The notes beneath the pieces are model-generated. The model ran no database searches. It worked only from the letters and a program-made list of their open reading frames with translations, and was not told the DNA's origin. Positions 17,576 to 26,732 of a stretch of DNA of 64,000 nucleotides are shown here, piece by piece. The position numbers and the translations under genes are program-made. Source of the stretch: Rhodospirillaceae bacterium (GTDB taxonomy: Bacteria > Pseudomonadota > Alphaproteobacteria > Rhodospirillales > Rhodospirillaceae); assembly GCA_029243545.1 (NCBI GenBank), contig JAQWRV010000013.1, positions 1 through 64,000 of the forward strand, given 5' to 3'. Every line of letters begins with the position of its first letter. The first letter of the stretch is position 1.

Positions 17576-18243
17576 GCTTTATCAGACGCTGACTCAGATA
17601 ACTGTGATTGTAATCTGTTGTATTCCGGGTTCTCGGGCTCGAGTGCTATCGCCTTAGCGATAAGCTCTTCCGCTAAACCTATGTCACCGGCATCTGCTTT
17701 CACGAGCGCCAGCCCATAACAAGCTTGATGTATGGAACCATCTTCTTCGAACGCCGCGCTTAGATACTCTGAGGCTATATCCGCTTGACCGGCGAAGTAG
17801 GCGCTCAACCCAGCACCAACCCGGAACTTAACATTGTCAGGCTCGATTACGGCAGCACGTTCATAAGCCCGTTGCGCGACAGGAAAATTTTGGATGTGCT
17901 GGTGGAAATACCCCAGTGTCGCATAAACGTCGGCACGACCAGGGTCTATCTCTCCAGATTTTGTAACCGAATTAATACCGTCGTTATATTCTCCCGCTTC
18001 AAATAAGGCGCGGCCCAGGACCAAATGATATTCTGAAACTTCAGGATCCGCTTCTATTGCTGCTTCTAAATAAGAGATCCCCTCTTCGGTGTTATTTTTC
18101 TGGCACGCCATTACGCCTAATAATTTTAGCGCTTCGCCATTCTCGGGTTCATCCACAAGAATATCGAGATAAGCCTGCTCAGCCTCCTCGAGCTTGCCTT
18201 CTTGGTGCAAGCTGACGGCTTGTTCGAGTTTAGACGTATTCAT
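17572..18243 (-). CDS. TPR-repeat protein
   Basis: This 223-residue soluble protein is made almost wholly of about six TPR units (for example E-A-E-Q-A-Y-L-D-I-L and N-G-E-A-L-K-L-L-G near the N-terminus). It is acidic and has no signal peptide. It lacks the glycosyltransferase domain of its neighbours and is probably a scaffold. It may be a cut-down relative of the TPR part of the gene at 15755, with which it is convergent and overlaps by four bases. Confidence 0.75.
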   Translation of the reverse strand: MNTSKLEQAVSLHQEGKLEEAEQAYLDILVDEPENGEALKLLGVMACQKNNTEEGISYLEAAIEADPEVSEYHLVLGRALFEAGEYNDGINSVTKSGEIDPGRADVYATLGYFHQHIQNFPVAQRAYERAAVIEPDNVKFRVGAGLSAYFAGQADIASEYLSAAFEEDGSIHQACYGLALVKADAGDIGLAEELIAKAIALEPENPEYNRLQSQLSESASDKA

Positions 18244-18395
18244 CTGGGCAATTCCGATTACAAAGTTAGGTGGATTGGCAGCCCGAGATGAATGTCCTGT
18301 CTGGGCATGAAGTTTTTAGCCAACGATCACGCCAAATTCAAATAGAAAGTCTTTGGCTATACAAGTTCCTCATGGGCACGCCCCATCTGTCGATC

Positions 18396-18424
18396 TTGAC
18401 CCAACTCAAGAATCGGTCTAACAC
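18396..18424 (+). promoter_or_regulatory. promoter of the metZ riboswitch transcript
   Basis: TTGACC at 18396-18401, a 17-base spacer and TAACAC at 18419-18424 place the transcription start near 18431. That is the first base of the SAM-II riboswitch fold. The -10 element is weak, but the spacing and position fit. Confidence 0.5.
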
Positions 18425-18431
18425 AGTTGTC

Positions 18432-18484
18432 CGTGGTGATTTGGAGACCGGATTGCGGCCACGTTAAATACCCGCTAAAAGGTT
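18432..18484 (+). ncRNA. SAM-II riboswitch
   Basis: The leader of metZ matches the compact SAM-II aptamer found in alphaproteobacterial methionine genes. The P1 stem pairs CGTGG (18432-18436) with CCACG (18459-18463). The loop has TGATTTGG, and the conserved GCTAAAAGG tail at 18474-18482 makes the pseudoknot. S-adenosylmethionine binding should lower expression of the sulfhydrylase. A terminator hairpin follows within 15 bases, which suggests control of transcription as well as, or instead of, translation. Confidence 0.9.
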
Positions 18485-18494
18485 GAGGGCACAG

Positions 18495-18522
18495 CCCCCG
18501 CCTCACCGGTCGGGGGTTTTTT
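18495..18522 (+). terminator. riboswitch-associated terminator hairpin
   Basis: CCCCCG at 18495-18500 pairs with CGGGGG at 18511-18516, followed by six T bases. It lies between the riboswitch and the metZ start and is the likely expression platform. The G-rich stretch at 18484-18489 could pair with the C-rich arm as an alternative. Confidence 0.8.
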
Positions 18523-18542
18523 GTTGCCGAAAGGAACAAGCG

Positions 18543-19736
18543 ATGACCGTCGATTTTGAGCACCAACGGGATTGGCGCCCAGAAACACAGGCAGTTCGAG
18601 GAGCTGCCGAACGAAGCCAGTTTGATGAAACAAGTGAAGCCGTCTTCCTGAATTCTGGTTACGTCTACAAAAGTGCAGAAGAAGCCGAAAGCGCTTTCAA
18701 ACAGGAAATCGATCGCTATGTATACTCGCGATTCGGCAATCCGACAGTTGCGATGTTTGAACGCCGTCTTGCTCTCTTGGAAGGAGCCGAGGATTGCCGT
18801 GCCATGGCAAGTGGCATGGCCGCCGTTTTTGCATCTTTGGCCAGCGGGCTGAGCACCGGTGATCGCCTAGTCGCATCACGCGCTCTATTCGGGTCATGCC
18901 ACTACATTTGTGTAGACCTTTTACCGCGATTCGGAATTGAAACAGAGCTTGTTGATGGAACGGATTTAGCGCAGTGGAAGAAAGCACTGTCTAAGCCGAC
19001 ACAAGCCGTATTTTTGGAATCGCCGTCGAACCCCGGATTGGAAGTAATTGATTTGGCAGCGGTATGCGAAATGGCGCACACGGCTGAAGCTAAGGTTGTT
19101 GTTGATAACGTTTTTGCAACGCCTGTTTTGCAGAAGCCCCTAGAAATGGGCGCAGACGTCGTTGTCTATTCAGCAACGAAACACATTGATGGACAGGGGC
19201 GTTGCCTTGGTGGTGCTGTACTCGGTACATCCGAGTTCATAGAAGATGTTGTGACGCCGTTCATCAGGCACACAGGCCCCGCTCTTAGCCCTTTCAATGC
19301 CTGGGTTCTTTTGAAAGGACTCGAGACGCTATCCCTCAGAGTGGATCGGCACTGTGCCAACGCAAGGCGCGTTGCCCAATACTTGGAGGGCAGACCTGAG
19401 ATTAGCCGTTTGCTTTACCCCGAACTTGAATCTCATCCACAACATGAACTTGCGATGCGACAAATGTCACAGGGTGGAACTGTTGTCGCGTTTGAGTTGA
19501 AAGACGGTAAAGAGAAAGCATTTCGTTTCCTGAATGCCCTCAATGTCATCGATATTTCAAATAATCTCGGTGACGCAAAAAGTCTAATTTGTCATCCCTC
19601 AACCACAACCCATCAACGGCTTACGGATGAAGAAAAGGAACATGTAGGCATTAAACCTGGTTTTGTGCGTCTGTCTGTAGGATTAGAGTCGGCCGACGAT
19701 TTGATTGCAGACATTGAGCAAGCATTAGTTGCTTAG
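18543..19736 (+). CDS. metZ: O-succinylhomoserine sulfhydrylase
   Basis: This PLP enzyme of the Cys/Met metabolism family has 397 residues and makes homocysteine from O-succinylhomoserine and sulfide. The PLP lysine is in Y-S-A-T-K-H-I-D-G-Q-G-R near residue 210, and the Y-S-R-F-G-N-P-T motif is near 60. The start at 18543 follows AAAGGAAC. A longer frame to 18483 would run through the terminator and is rejected. It is controlled by the SAM-II riboswitch directly upstream. Confidence 0.93.
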   Translation: MTVDFEHQRDWRPETQAVRGAAERSQFDETSEAVFLNSGYVYKSAEEAESAFKQEIDRYVYSRFGNPTVAMFERRLALLEGAEDCRAMASGMAAVFASLASGLSTGDRLVASRALFGSCHYICVDLLPRFGIETELVDGTDLAQWKKALSKPTQAVFLESPSNPGLEVIDLAAVCEMAHTAEAKVVVDNVFATPVLQKPLEMGADVVVYSATKHIDGQGRCLGGAVLGTSEFIEDVVTPFIRHTGPALSPFNAWVLLKGLETLSLRVDRHCANARRVAQYLEGRPEISRLLYPELESHPQHELAMRQMSQGGTVVAFELKDGKEKAFRFLNALNVIDISNNLGDAKSLICHPSTTTHQRLTDEEKEHVGIKPGFVRLSVGLESADDLIADIEQALVA

Positions 19737-19830
19737 CAAGAAGCCTGACCCGCAATAGAGTGAGTGCCAACAAACGTGAAGGGCAATAAAAGCTGCGCTA
19801 TGATGAAAAGAAAGTAACGGTATGTGACCC

Positions 19831-20223
19831 ATGTACGAAAAAACGACAAAAGATATCTCCATAACTGTGCGTCCATTTTACCTCGACGAGCAGTCCTCGC
19901 CAGACGAAGAACACTACGTCTGGGCTTATCGCGTGTGCATTGAAAACTGTGGTGACCATACCGTTCGGCTGATCAACCGGCACTGGCGCATTACGGACAA
20001 ACTAGGGCGTATGCAGGAACATAAGGGCCCAGGAGTCGTCGGTGAGCAACCGACACTGAAGCCGGGCGAAACATACGAGTATACCAGCGGAACTCCTTTG
20101 CCCACGCCGTCAGGCATCATGGTCGGGTCTTATGAAATGGAGAGCGAAGAAGGAATGCGGTTTGAGGTGGAAATCCCCGCTTTTTCTCTTGATAGCCCCT
20201 ACGATTCAGCCACTGTAAATTAA
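19831..20223 (+). CDS. apaG: ApaG/DUF525 domain protein
   Basis: This 130-residue protein matches ApaG along its length: Y-V-W-A-Y-R-V near residue 29, then R-H-W-R-I-T-D (here N-R-H-W-R-I-T-D), G-P-G-V-V-G-E-Q-P, and Y-E-Y-T-S-G-T. It is a fibronectin-like beta-sandwich. The biochemical role is uncertain; in enterobacteria it is linked with cobalt/magnesium resistance and diadenosine tetraphosphate genes. It is a stand-alone gene here, between metZ and folE. Confidence 0.92.
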   Translation: MYEKTTKDISITVRPFYLDEQSSPDEEHYVWAYRVCIENCGDHTVRLINRHWRITDKLGRMQEHKGPGVVGEQPTLKPGETYEYTSGTPLPTPSGIMVGSYEMESEEGMRFEVEIPAFSLDSPYDSATVN

Positions 20224-20316
20224 TTGGGTTGATCCGAAACCTCTATCGGTCCGTAATAATAAAGCAATAATTGTTAAAGGTGCCAAACTAGGCGCCGTGA
20301 TCCGAAAGGGATAGCT

Positions 20317-20955
20317 ATGAGTTCCGGGCGCCCACCTTTACCGAGCATTATTTCACGCGATCACCGGGAAAGTGTAAGCACAACGTCGCGGCCATCTCGC
20401 ACTGAAGCTGAAGAAGCGGTCAGGACTCTTATACGTTGGGCGGGCGACAACCCAGATCGTGAAGGATTGCTGGACACGCCTGATCGCGTTGCACGCTCCT
20501 ATGAAGAATTTTTTGCAGGGTACTGGCAAGATCCAGAGGCAATTCTTCGCACCACATTTGAAGAAACCGAAGGTTATGACGAGATGGTCGTGCTTCGGGA
20601 CATTGATTACGAATCACATTGTGAACATCACATGGTGCCGATCATTGGGCGGGCGCATGTTGCTTATCTCCCGAACAGTAGAGTTGTCGGGATATCAAAG
20701 CTTGCCCGCATTGTGGAAGCCTACGCCAAACGTCTTCAGATTCAGGAAAAGATGACGGTACAAATTGCGAATGCGATTAATAAAGTCCTCGCCCCAAAAG
20801 GGGTCGCTGTCGTTATCGAGGGCAACCATGCGTGCATGAGTACACGGGGTGTTCACAAACCCGGCGTTACCATGGTGACAAGCACAATGTTGGGTGCCTT
20901 CCGCGACGACCCAGCAACGCGCCGGGAGTTCTTGGCTTTCACAGGCAAGGGTTGA
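20317..20955 (+). CDS. folE: GTP cyclohydrolase I
   Basis: This 212-residue enzyme opens GTP to dihydroneopterin triphosphate, the first step of folate synthesis. Its zinc and active-site motifs are all present: S-H-C-E-H-H-M-V-P near residue 103, and [10 protein letters not shown] near 170. The C-terminal T-S-T-M-L-G-A-F-R is also conserved. A GAAAGGGA ribosome binding site lies upstream. The first ~25 residues are a Ser/Arg-rich extension, as is common in alphaproteobacteria. Confidence 0.95.
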   Translation: MSSGRPPLPSIISRDHRESVSTTSRPSRTEAEEAVRTLIRWAGDNPDREGLLDTPDRVARSYEEFFAGYWQDPEAILRTTFEETEGYDEMVVLRDIDYESHCEHHMVPIIGRAHVAYLPNSRVVGISKLARIVEAYAKRLQIQEKMTVQIANAINKVLAPKGVAVVIEGNHACMSTRGVHKPGVTMVTSTMLGAFRDDPATRREFLAFTGKG

Positions 20956-21089
20956 GCTGACTAGCCAATAACCACGTCCCTAGCTCTAAGGCACTGCTTT
21001 GCGGTTGGATTACATTCGTTTATGATTTGCGCCGTCATGGCTTACTCGACCAGCCATGGAGCTATTCACTCAAAGCGATATTCACCGAT

Positions 21090-22544
21090 ATGATTGTAAT
21101 CGACTTTCGGCCGGTGTTCTTAGTCATTGGTCTACTGTTAGTCATTCTATCCGGCGGGATGGTAATTCCTTCGGTTATTGACCTCATCGCTGGAAATCCT
21201 GACTGGGCTGCATTTGCCATAGCCGCAGGCTTTACGGCGTTTGTCGGCGCCGCAATGGTAATGACGGCGCGCACCGGAGCCGTGACCTTGACGCTCCGGC
21301 AAGCTTTCTTGCTTACCACACTCTCCTGGATCGTTCTGCCGATATTCGCGTCTCTGCCTTTCATGATCTCAGATTTACATCTCTCTTTTACCGACGCCTT
21401 TTTTGAAGCGATGTCCGGCATAACCACCACCGGCGCTACCGTAATCATAGAATTGGATAATGCCCCACCCGGCGTTTTGCTTTGGCGCGGCATCCTTCAG
21501 TGGCTCGGCGGCCTCGGCATCATCATCATGGCCCTGACCGTTCTGCCCATGCTCAAAGTCGGCGGCATGCAGATGTTCAAAGTCGAGGGTTTTGAGGCTC
21601 AGGAGAAGATATTACCCCGGGCGACTCAACTCGCCGGGGCTCTCCTGATTGTCTTTATCGGGCTTACAGTTATTTGGGCCCTGATGTACTGGATCGCGGG
21701 CATGAATGTTTTGGATGCCACAGTGCATGCCATGACCACCATAGCGACGGGAGGATATTCAAGTCATGACTCCTCTGTCGGCTATTTCGATAGCGCTGCA
21801 ATCGATTGGATAGCGACTACGGGAATGATAGTAGGCGGCATTCCGTTTCTTTTATATGTTCAAATTCTGCGCGGAAGGTCGGCCGCCTTGTGGCAAGACA
21901 GCCAGGTACAGTGGTTTGTTGGCGCTGTCTGTGTTTTTGTTTTTACCGTCACTATTTACCTCGCATTTTCCGGAACCTACCCGGTCCTTTCTGCGTTTCG
22001 GTACGCTGCCTTTAACACGGTATCAGTCATGACGGGCACAGGATACGCAACAACGGATTTCGGCCAATGGGGCGGCTTCGTCATCGTTATATTGTTTATG
22101 CTAATGTTTGTTGGTGGATGCGCGGGCTCTACCACCTGCGGCATAAAAGTCTTTCGCTTCCAAATATTATTTCAGGTTGCTCGCGTACAAATACGCCAGC
22201 TCTTACAGCCTCATGGTGTCTTCATTCCGTATTTCGGCGGGCGTCCTGTTGACAACACTGTCGCCACATCCGTGATGGGCTTCTTTTATCTATACGCATT
22301 GACGGTCTGCCTCCTTGCCATCGCCTTGGCTGCCCTTGGCCTAGATTTCGTGACTGCCATGTCTGGCGCTGCAAGCGCCGTGTCAAATGTTGGGCCTGGC
22401 TTAGGGCCCATCATAGGTCCGGCAGGAACATATGCCTCCCTCCCCGATACGGCGAAATGGCTGCTGTCAGCTGGGATGCTTCTAGGGCGTTTAGAATTGT
22501 TTACGGTTCTTGTCTTAATTCTGCCCGGGTTTTGGCGCGGTTAA
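21090..22544 (+). CDS. trkH: TrkH-family potassium uptake protein
   Basis: This 484-residue polytopic channel subunit of the Trk K+ uptake system has four loop-helix repeats, with selectivity-filter sequences such as S-G-I-T-T-T-G-A-T and A-I/T-G-G-Y-S and the later G-C-A-G-S-T-T-C-G. The start at 21090 (M-I-V-I-D-F-R-P) gives the usual N-terminus. The frame is open to a TTG at 21027, which is less likely. No trkA is nearby, so the regulatory subunit must be elsewhere. Confidence 0.9.
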   Translation: MIVIDFRPVFLVIGLLLVILSGGMVIPSVIDLIAGNPDWAAFAIAAGFTAFVGAAMVMTARTGAVTLTLRQAFLLTTLSWIVLPIFASLPFMISDLHLSFTDAFFEAMSGITTTGATVIIELDNAPPGVLLWRGILQWLGGLGIIIMALTVLPMLKVGGMQMFKVEGFEAQEKILPRATQLAGALLIVFIGLTVIWALMYWIAGMNVLDATVHAMTTIATGGYSSHDSSVGYFDSAAIDWIATTGMIVGGIPFLLYVQILRGRSAALWQDSQVQWFVGAVCVFVFTVTIYLAFSGTYPVLSAFRYAAFNTVSVMTGTGYATTDFGQWGGFVIVILFMLMFVGGCAGSTTCGIKVFRFQILFQVARVQIRQLLQPHGVFIPYFGGRPVDNTVATSVMGFFYLYALTVCLLAIALAALGLDFVTAMSGAASAVSNVGPGLGPIIGPAGTYASLPDTAKWLLSAGMLLGRLELFTVLVLILPGFWRG

Positions 22545-22595
22545 AACGAATAATCACGTCTTCGACCGTTTAGACCGAAGTTAAGGTAACGCCTC

Positions 22596-23552
22596 TCAGG
22601 CTGGCGGCTGTGCGTATTGCCGCTCAAGCGCACCCAATTCTTCTGCTGTAAAATCGAAATCAATTTCGCAAAACTCACAAGTCATCGAGACTTTTCCGTC
22701 GACGACCATAGATTGGACTTCATCTAACGGGAATGAAGCAAGTATTTTGGCAGAACGGTCCCGTGAACATCGGCAGCCAGCAGAAAAAGCATGCGACTCC
22801 AGTAAACGCCCGCCCACAGCTCCGAATAGCCGGGCTATTAAGTCTTCCTCCGTCAGCGTGACGCTCATGAGTTCGTTATCCTTGACGCTGCTGAGAAGAA
22901 TGACTGCGCTGCGCCATGCGTCATCATCTTCTTCTGTAGGCGTCTGTGCACCGTCACGAGGCATGCGCTGCACCATGATTGCAGATGACTGCCAACGATC
23001 CGCGCACCCCTCTATGCTTGTCTTGTAAGCCGCGACCTTTATGGCAGTCTCTAGCTGCTCAGATTGACGAAAGTATTGGTGGATGCAGTCGCTGATATTA
23101 GCTCCTGTCAACTCAATAATTCCCTGGTATCGGTCTGTATCGGTCCCCTGATCTACCGTAAATGCAATGTGCCCCTGCCCTAGAAGGTGTGGAAGGGAGG
23201 TATCGTCTACTTGAACAGCGCGTGCAACACCTTCCTCGTGAAATTTGGCACAGCCACGCATTGCCCGGTCACTGGTAATATCGGCCACAAGTGTATGGAC
23301 AGGGCCGTCTCCTTGTATCTGCAGAGTGAAAGAGCCGTCAAACTTAAGTGTATCCGCGAGCGCCGCAGCCGCTGCCATAGTCTCGCCTAAAATGCGATTG
23401 ACCACGTCAGGATAGGCATGCCGTCCAAGCGCTACATCCGCAACGTCATTCAAACGAATAAGCCGACCGCGAACGGCACCGCCAAACAATACGAACGGTT
23501 GACTGACGCCCGGTCTTTCAGGCCCGCCAGTCTTGATCACCCTAGGCTCCAA
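22596..23552 (-). CDS. hslO: redox-regulated chaperone Hsp33
   Basis: This 318-residue holdase is activated by oxidation. The zinc/redox cysteines near the C-terminus are intact: G-C-R-C-S (CxC, near residue 254) and T-C-E-F-C-E (CxxC, near 290). The N-terminal folding domain starts with F-V-L-F-G-G-A-V-R-G-R. It overlaps the end of argF by 16 bases and is the last gene of the argD-argF-hslO run. Confidence 0.93.
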   Translation of the reverse strand: MEPRVIKTGGPERPGVSQPFVLFGGAVRGRLIRLNDVADVALGRHAYPDVVNRILGETMAAAAALADTLKFDGSFTLQIQGDGPVHTLVADITSDRAMRGCAKFHEEGVARAVQVDDTSLPHLLGQGHIAFTVDQGTDTDRYQGIIELTGANISDCIHQYFRQSEQLETAIKVAAYKTSIEGCADRWQSSAIMVQRMPRDGAQTPTEEDDDAWRSAVILLSSVKDNELMSVTLTEEDLIARLFGAVGGRLLESHAFSAGCRCSRDRSAKILASFPLDEVQSMVVDGKVSMTCEFCEIDFDFTAEELGALERQYAQPPA

Positions 23553-24448
23553 AGAAGAATGCCCTTCTGAGCATGAAGGCGGTTCTCAGACTCGTCCCAG
23601 ACAACGGACCACTGTCCGTCCATAACGGCATCTACAACTTCCTCGCCACGATGCGCTGGCAAGCAGTGCATGAACAAAGCATCGTCTGCTGCATGGCCCA
23701 TAAGGGCTTCAGTCACACGGTAGGGTGTCAACACGTCAACACGATCACCCCGATCCTGGTGCATAGACACCCAGGTATCTGTGACAACACAGTCTGCATT
23801 TTCCACAGCAAGCGTTGGATCGTCCGTGACGGTTATATCTGCGCCTGCATCAATCGCCCATTTCAGAATGTCTGAATTTGGACGAAGTGAGTCCGGGCAA
23901 GCCAGGCGCAATGAGAAATCAAACAAAGCCGCTGCCTGAATGAAACTATTGGAGACGTTATTGCCGTCTCCGGTCCATGCAATTGTTTTTCCAGCGATAG
24001 GGCCCCGGTGCTGCTCGAACGTCATGATATCGGCCATGATCTGACAGGGGTGCGTCAAATCAGTCAGTCCATTAATGACTGGTACAGATGCATAAACGGA
24101 CAGTTCTTGAAGTTTCGCCGGGTCATCGGTACGCACCATAATGGCGTCAACGAAACGGGACAGAACGCGCGCCGTATCAGCAACCGTTTCTCCCTGCCCG
24201 AGTTGCGTATCGTTACTCGACATCATCACGACTTCGCCGCCGAGTTGACGCATACCGACTTCGAAAGAAACGCGGGTACGCGTAGACGGTTTTTCAAAAA
24301 TCATGGCCAGTGTTTTGCCGGCCAACGGCGCATTGCCGTAATCGTTGGCATTGCCCGACTTAAGGGCGTGGCCCAAATCTAGAATCTGACGGAGCACATC
24401 TTTGTCAAACGCATCGAGATCAAGAAAATGCTTGAGGTCACGAGACAT
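23537..24448 (-). CDS. argF: ornithine carbamoyltransferase
   Basis: The start at 24448 (M-S-R-D-L-K-H-F-L) gives 303 residues, the usual length. It lies one base after the argD stop, with GGCAGGTTGAT upstream. Longer frames run back into argD. Carbamoyl-phosphate binding is in S-T-R-T-R (near residue 56), ornithine and catalytic motifs are H-P-C-Q-I-M-A-D (near 132) and H-C-L-P-A-H-R-G-E-E-V (near 270). It makes citrulline in arginine synthesis. Confidence 0.96.
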   Translation of the reverse strand: MSRDLKHFLDLDAFDKDVLRQILDLGHALKSGNANDYGNAPLAGKTLAMIFEKPSTRTRVSFEVGMRQLGGEVVMMSSNDTQLGQGETVADTARVLSRFVDAIMVRTDDPAKLQELSVYASVPVINGLTDLTHPCQIMADIMTFEQHRGPIAGKTIAWTGDGNNVSNSFIQAAALFDFSLRLACPDSLRPNSDILKWAIDAGADITVTDDPTLAVENADCVVTDTWVSMHQDRGDRVDVLTPYRVTEALMGHAADDALFMHCLPAHRGEEVVDAVMDGQWSVVWDESENRLHAQKGILLWSLG

Positions 24449-24449
24449 A

Positions 24450-25625
24450 TCAACCTGCCATTGACTGTGCTGCGACATCGAGTTTCTCGAGCGCAAGGTC
24501 GACCTCAGCGTCAGCGACATTCAACGGAGGCAGCAACCGCAAGACATTGTCGCCGGCAACGACCGTTAGCATGTCCTCCTCAAGAAGGCGCGCCACGAGA
24601 TCTCCATTCGCAACTTTGCATTTCAGGCCAATCATGAGTCCACGCCCACGGACGCCTTCGAAGACCGCCGTATGCTGGGCGACGAGCTTTTCTAGCCCAG
24701 CGACCAACCTCTCTGAAGCACCGCCCACCTGTTCCAGAAAACCGTCTTCAAATAATACATCGAGAACGGCGTTGGCGGCTGCCATGGCCAACGGATTACC
24801 CCCAAAGGTCGATCCATGTGTGCCGGGCACCATGTGCTCTGCCGCTTCTGCCGTTGCCAGACAGGCCCCCACGGGAAAGCCACCACCAAGTGCTTTGGCC
24901 AACGTCATGATGTCCGGCGTTATACCAGCGTGCTCATATGCGAATAACGATCCGGTCCGGCCCATACCACATTGGACTTCATCAAAAATCAGCAAGAGGC
25001 CAAATTCATCGGCCATGGCGCGCAAACCCTTAAGGTATTCATCATCGGCAACAAAAATCCCGCCTTCACCCTGCACAGGCTCGACAAGAATCGCGGCCGT
25101 CTCGTCGGTTACAGCCACACGCGCTTCATTCAGATTCCCAAACGGCACATGGTCAAAAGCATCAACCGCGGGACCAAAACCATCCAGGTGCTTCGCCTGC
25201 CCACCTGCTGCGATCGTGGCTAAAGTCCGGCCATGAAACGAATTGTCCGCAGTGATGACACGATATTTTTGTGGCCGTCCAGCAGCCTGGTGATAGCGCC
25301 GCGCAGTTTTGATGGCACACTCCAGGGCTTCGGCACCAGAATTACAAAAGAAAACCGTGTCAGCAAATGAGGCCTCGACGAGGCGCTGTGCCAGGCGTTC
25401 CTGGCCATCGATGCGGTACAGGTTTGAACAGTGCCAGAATTTCCCAGCCTGTTCCTGCAGAGCCGCGACCAGATGGGGGTGCGCATGCCCGAGCGCGTTA
25501 ACGGCGATACCGCTGGTAAAGTCGAGAAACCTACGGCCATGGTCCGTGACCAGCCAAGCCCCCTCTCCATACTCGAAAACGAGGTCTGTACGGGCATAAG
25601 TGGGCATAACGGCTTGGGTAGGCAT
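24450..25625 (-). CDS. argD: acetylornithine aminotransferase
   Basis: This 391-residue class III aminotransferase starts at 25625 (M-P-T-Q-A-V-M-P-T-Y); an upstream extension is unlike the family. It has F-H-G-R-T-L-A near residue 135, L-I-F-D-E-V-Q-C-G-M-G-R-T-G near 220, and the PLP lysine in T-L-A-K-A-L-G-G-G-F-P near 250. It makes N-acetylornithine, or succinyl-diaminopimelate by side activity. It is cotranscribed with argF. Confidence 0.95.
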   Translation of the reverse strand: MPTQAVMPTYARTDLVFEYGEGAWLVTDHGRRFLDFTSGIAVNALGHAHPHLVAALQEQAGKFWHCSNLYRIDGQERLAQRLVEASFADTVFFCNSGAEALECAIKTARRYHQAAGRPQKYRVITADNSFHGRTLATIAAGGQAKHLDGFGPAVDAFDHVPFGNLNEARVAVTDETAAILVEPVQGEGGIFVADDEYLKGLRAMADEFGLLLIFDEVQCGMGRTGSLFAYEHAGITPDIMTLAKALGGGFPVGACLATAEAAEHMVPGTHGSTFGGNPLAMAAANAVLDVLFEDGFLEQVGGASERLVAGLEKLVAQHTAVFEGVRGRGLMIGLKCKVANGDLVARLLEEDMLTVVAGDNVLRLLPPLNVADAEVDLALEKLDVAAQSMAG

Positions 25626-25714
25626 ACTTGGGTCCTCAATGCTGTGTGACCTGGAAAAACAACGCCCCGCGCACCATCCCATCCGCGGGGTCGAAAACAT
25701 TCAATTGCAACAAT

Positions 25715-25752
25715 ATGGCTCAAAAACAGACGGGCGGCCGCAAGACCGCCCG
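25715..25752 (-). terminator. terminator between the ABC permease gene and argD
   Basis: CGGGCGG at 25731-25737 pairs with CCGCCCG at 25746-25752. Read on the minus strand, the stem is followed by TCTGTTTTTG. That fits termination of the permease transcript before argD, so argD probably has its own promoter. Confidence 0.65.
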
Positions 25753-25822
25753 AGTAATATTAGTGGGTATTATCGCCCCATGGCCTCCCATGTCAATTGC
25801 ATGGAAGTACCGTTTTCCACAG

Positions 25823-26647
25823 TTAGGCCTTCAGTTTATAGCCGCTCTTGAGCATGAGGTACGTCACCGACAGCGCTGTAAGGGCCGTCAGCCCCGTCAC
25901 CGCTAAACCAACATAGGTCTGGGTCGACTCCTGACCCAGAAAGCCATACCGAAAGCCATCTATGGCGTAGAAAAACGGATTATAGTTGCAGATAAACCGC
26001 AGGCCCTCGGGGAGCCGGTCGATCGTGTAAAATGTCCCCGATAAAAAGGTAAGCGGCGTAATCACAAAATTCGTAACCGCTGCCATGTGGTCGAACTTAT
26101 CGGCCCACACCGCACCAATGATACCAAGGCAAGCCATAAATATGGCGCCCATCAGGGCGTGATAAATGATGAAGAAAGCATTGTGCAGATGCATATCAGC
26201 AAAAAATGACATCGCGATCGCAGCCGATAGCCCAACGATCAGACCACGGCTCACGGCACCCATAGTCCACGCAACCGTCAGTTCGACAGCGCTTAGCGGC
26301 GGCATCAGCACGTCAACAATATTGCCCTGAACTTTAGCCACCAAAATGGACGATGACGTATTCGCAAAAGCGTTCTGAACGATCGACATCATGATGAGGC
26401 CGGGAACAAGAAAATCGTTAAATGGCACTCCGGCAACAGGAGGGCGATCAAAAGCGAATGTGAAAATAATCAGAAAGAGGAGTGTCGTCACCATCGGCGC
26501 GCCAACGGTTTGGGTTGCAACTTTTCCGAATCGCCGCACCTCTTTCATATAGAGCTCCCACATGCCCAACCAATTCACCGCTCCAACGTCGCGCGGCAGG
26601 GGAATGGAAAACGCCCTAGTTTCGGTCGTTTCGGTCGTCTCAGTCAC
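25823..26647 (-). CDS. ABC-2 type transporter permease
   Basis: This 274-residue membrane protein has six predicted helices of the ABC-2 fold. It carries the family pattern of a cytoplasmic amphipathic helix (M-K-E-V-R-R-F), a helix ending F-A-F-D-R-P-P, and P-L-T-F-L-S-G-T-F-Y near residue 200, as in YadH/NodJ-type exporters. No ATPase gene is adjacent. The N-terminus carries a Thr-Glu repeat (T-E-T-T-E-T-T-E-T). Its substrate is unknown. It is divergent from recX. Confidence 0.82.
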   Translation of the reverse strand: MTETTETTETRAFSIPLPRDVGAVNWLGMWELYMKEVRRFGKVATQTVGAPMVTTLLFLIIFTFAFDRPPVAGVPFNDFLVPGLIMMSIVQNAFANTSSSILVAKVQGNIVDVLMPPLSAVELTVAWTMGAVSRGLIVGLSAAIAMSFFADMHLHNAFFIIYHALMGAIFMACLGIIGAVWADKFDHMAAVTNFVITPLTFLSGTFYTIDRLPEGLRFICNYNPFFYAIDGFRYGFLGQESTQTYVGLAVTGLTALTALSVTYLMLKSGYKLKA

Positions 26648-26732
26648 AACTCACCTCGTGCCTCTCTATGGGCGTTGGTTTAGGCTGCAGATAAGATGTT
26701 TGCAAGGATGGACCAATAGGCCCGCGCAGCAG

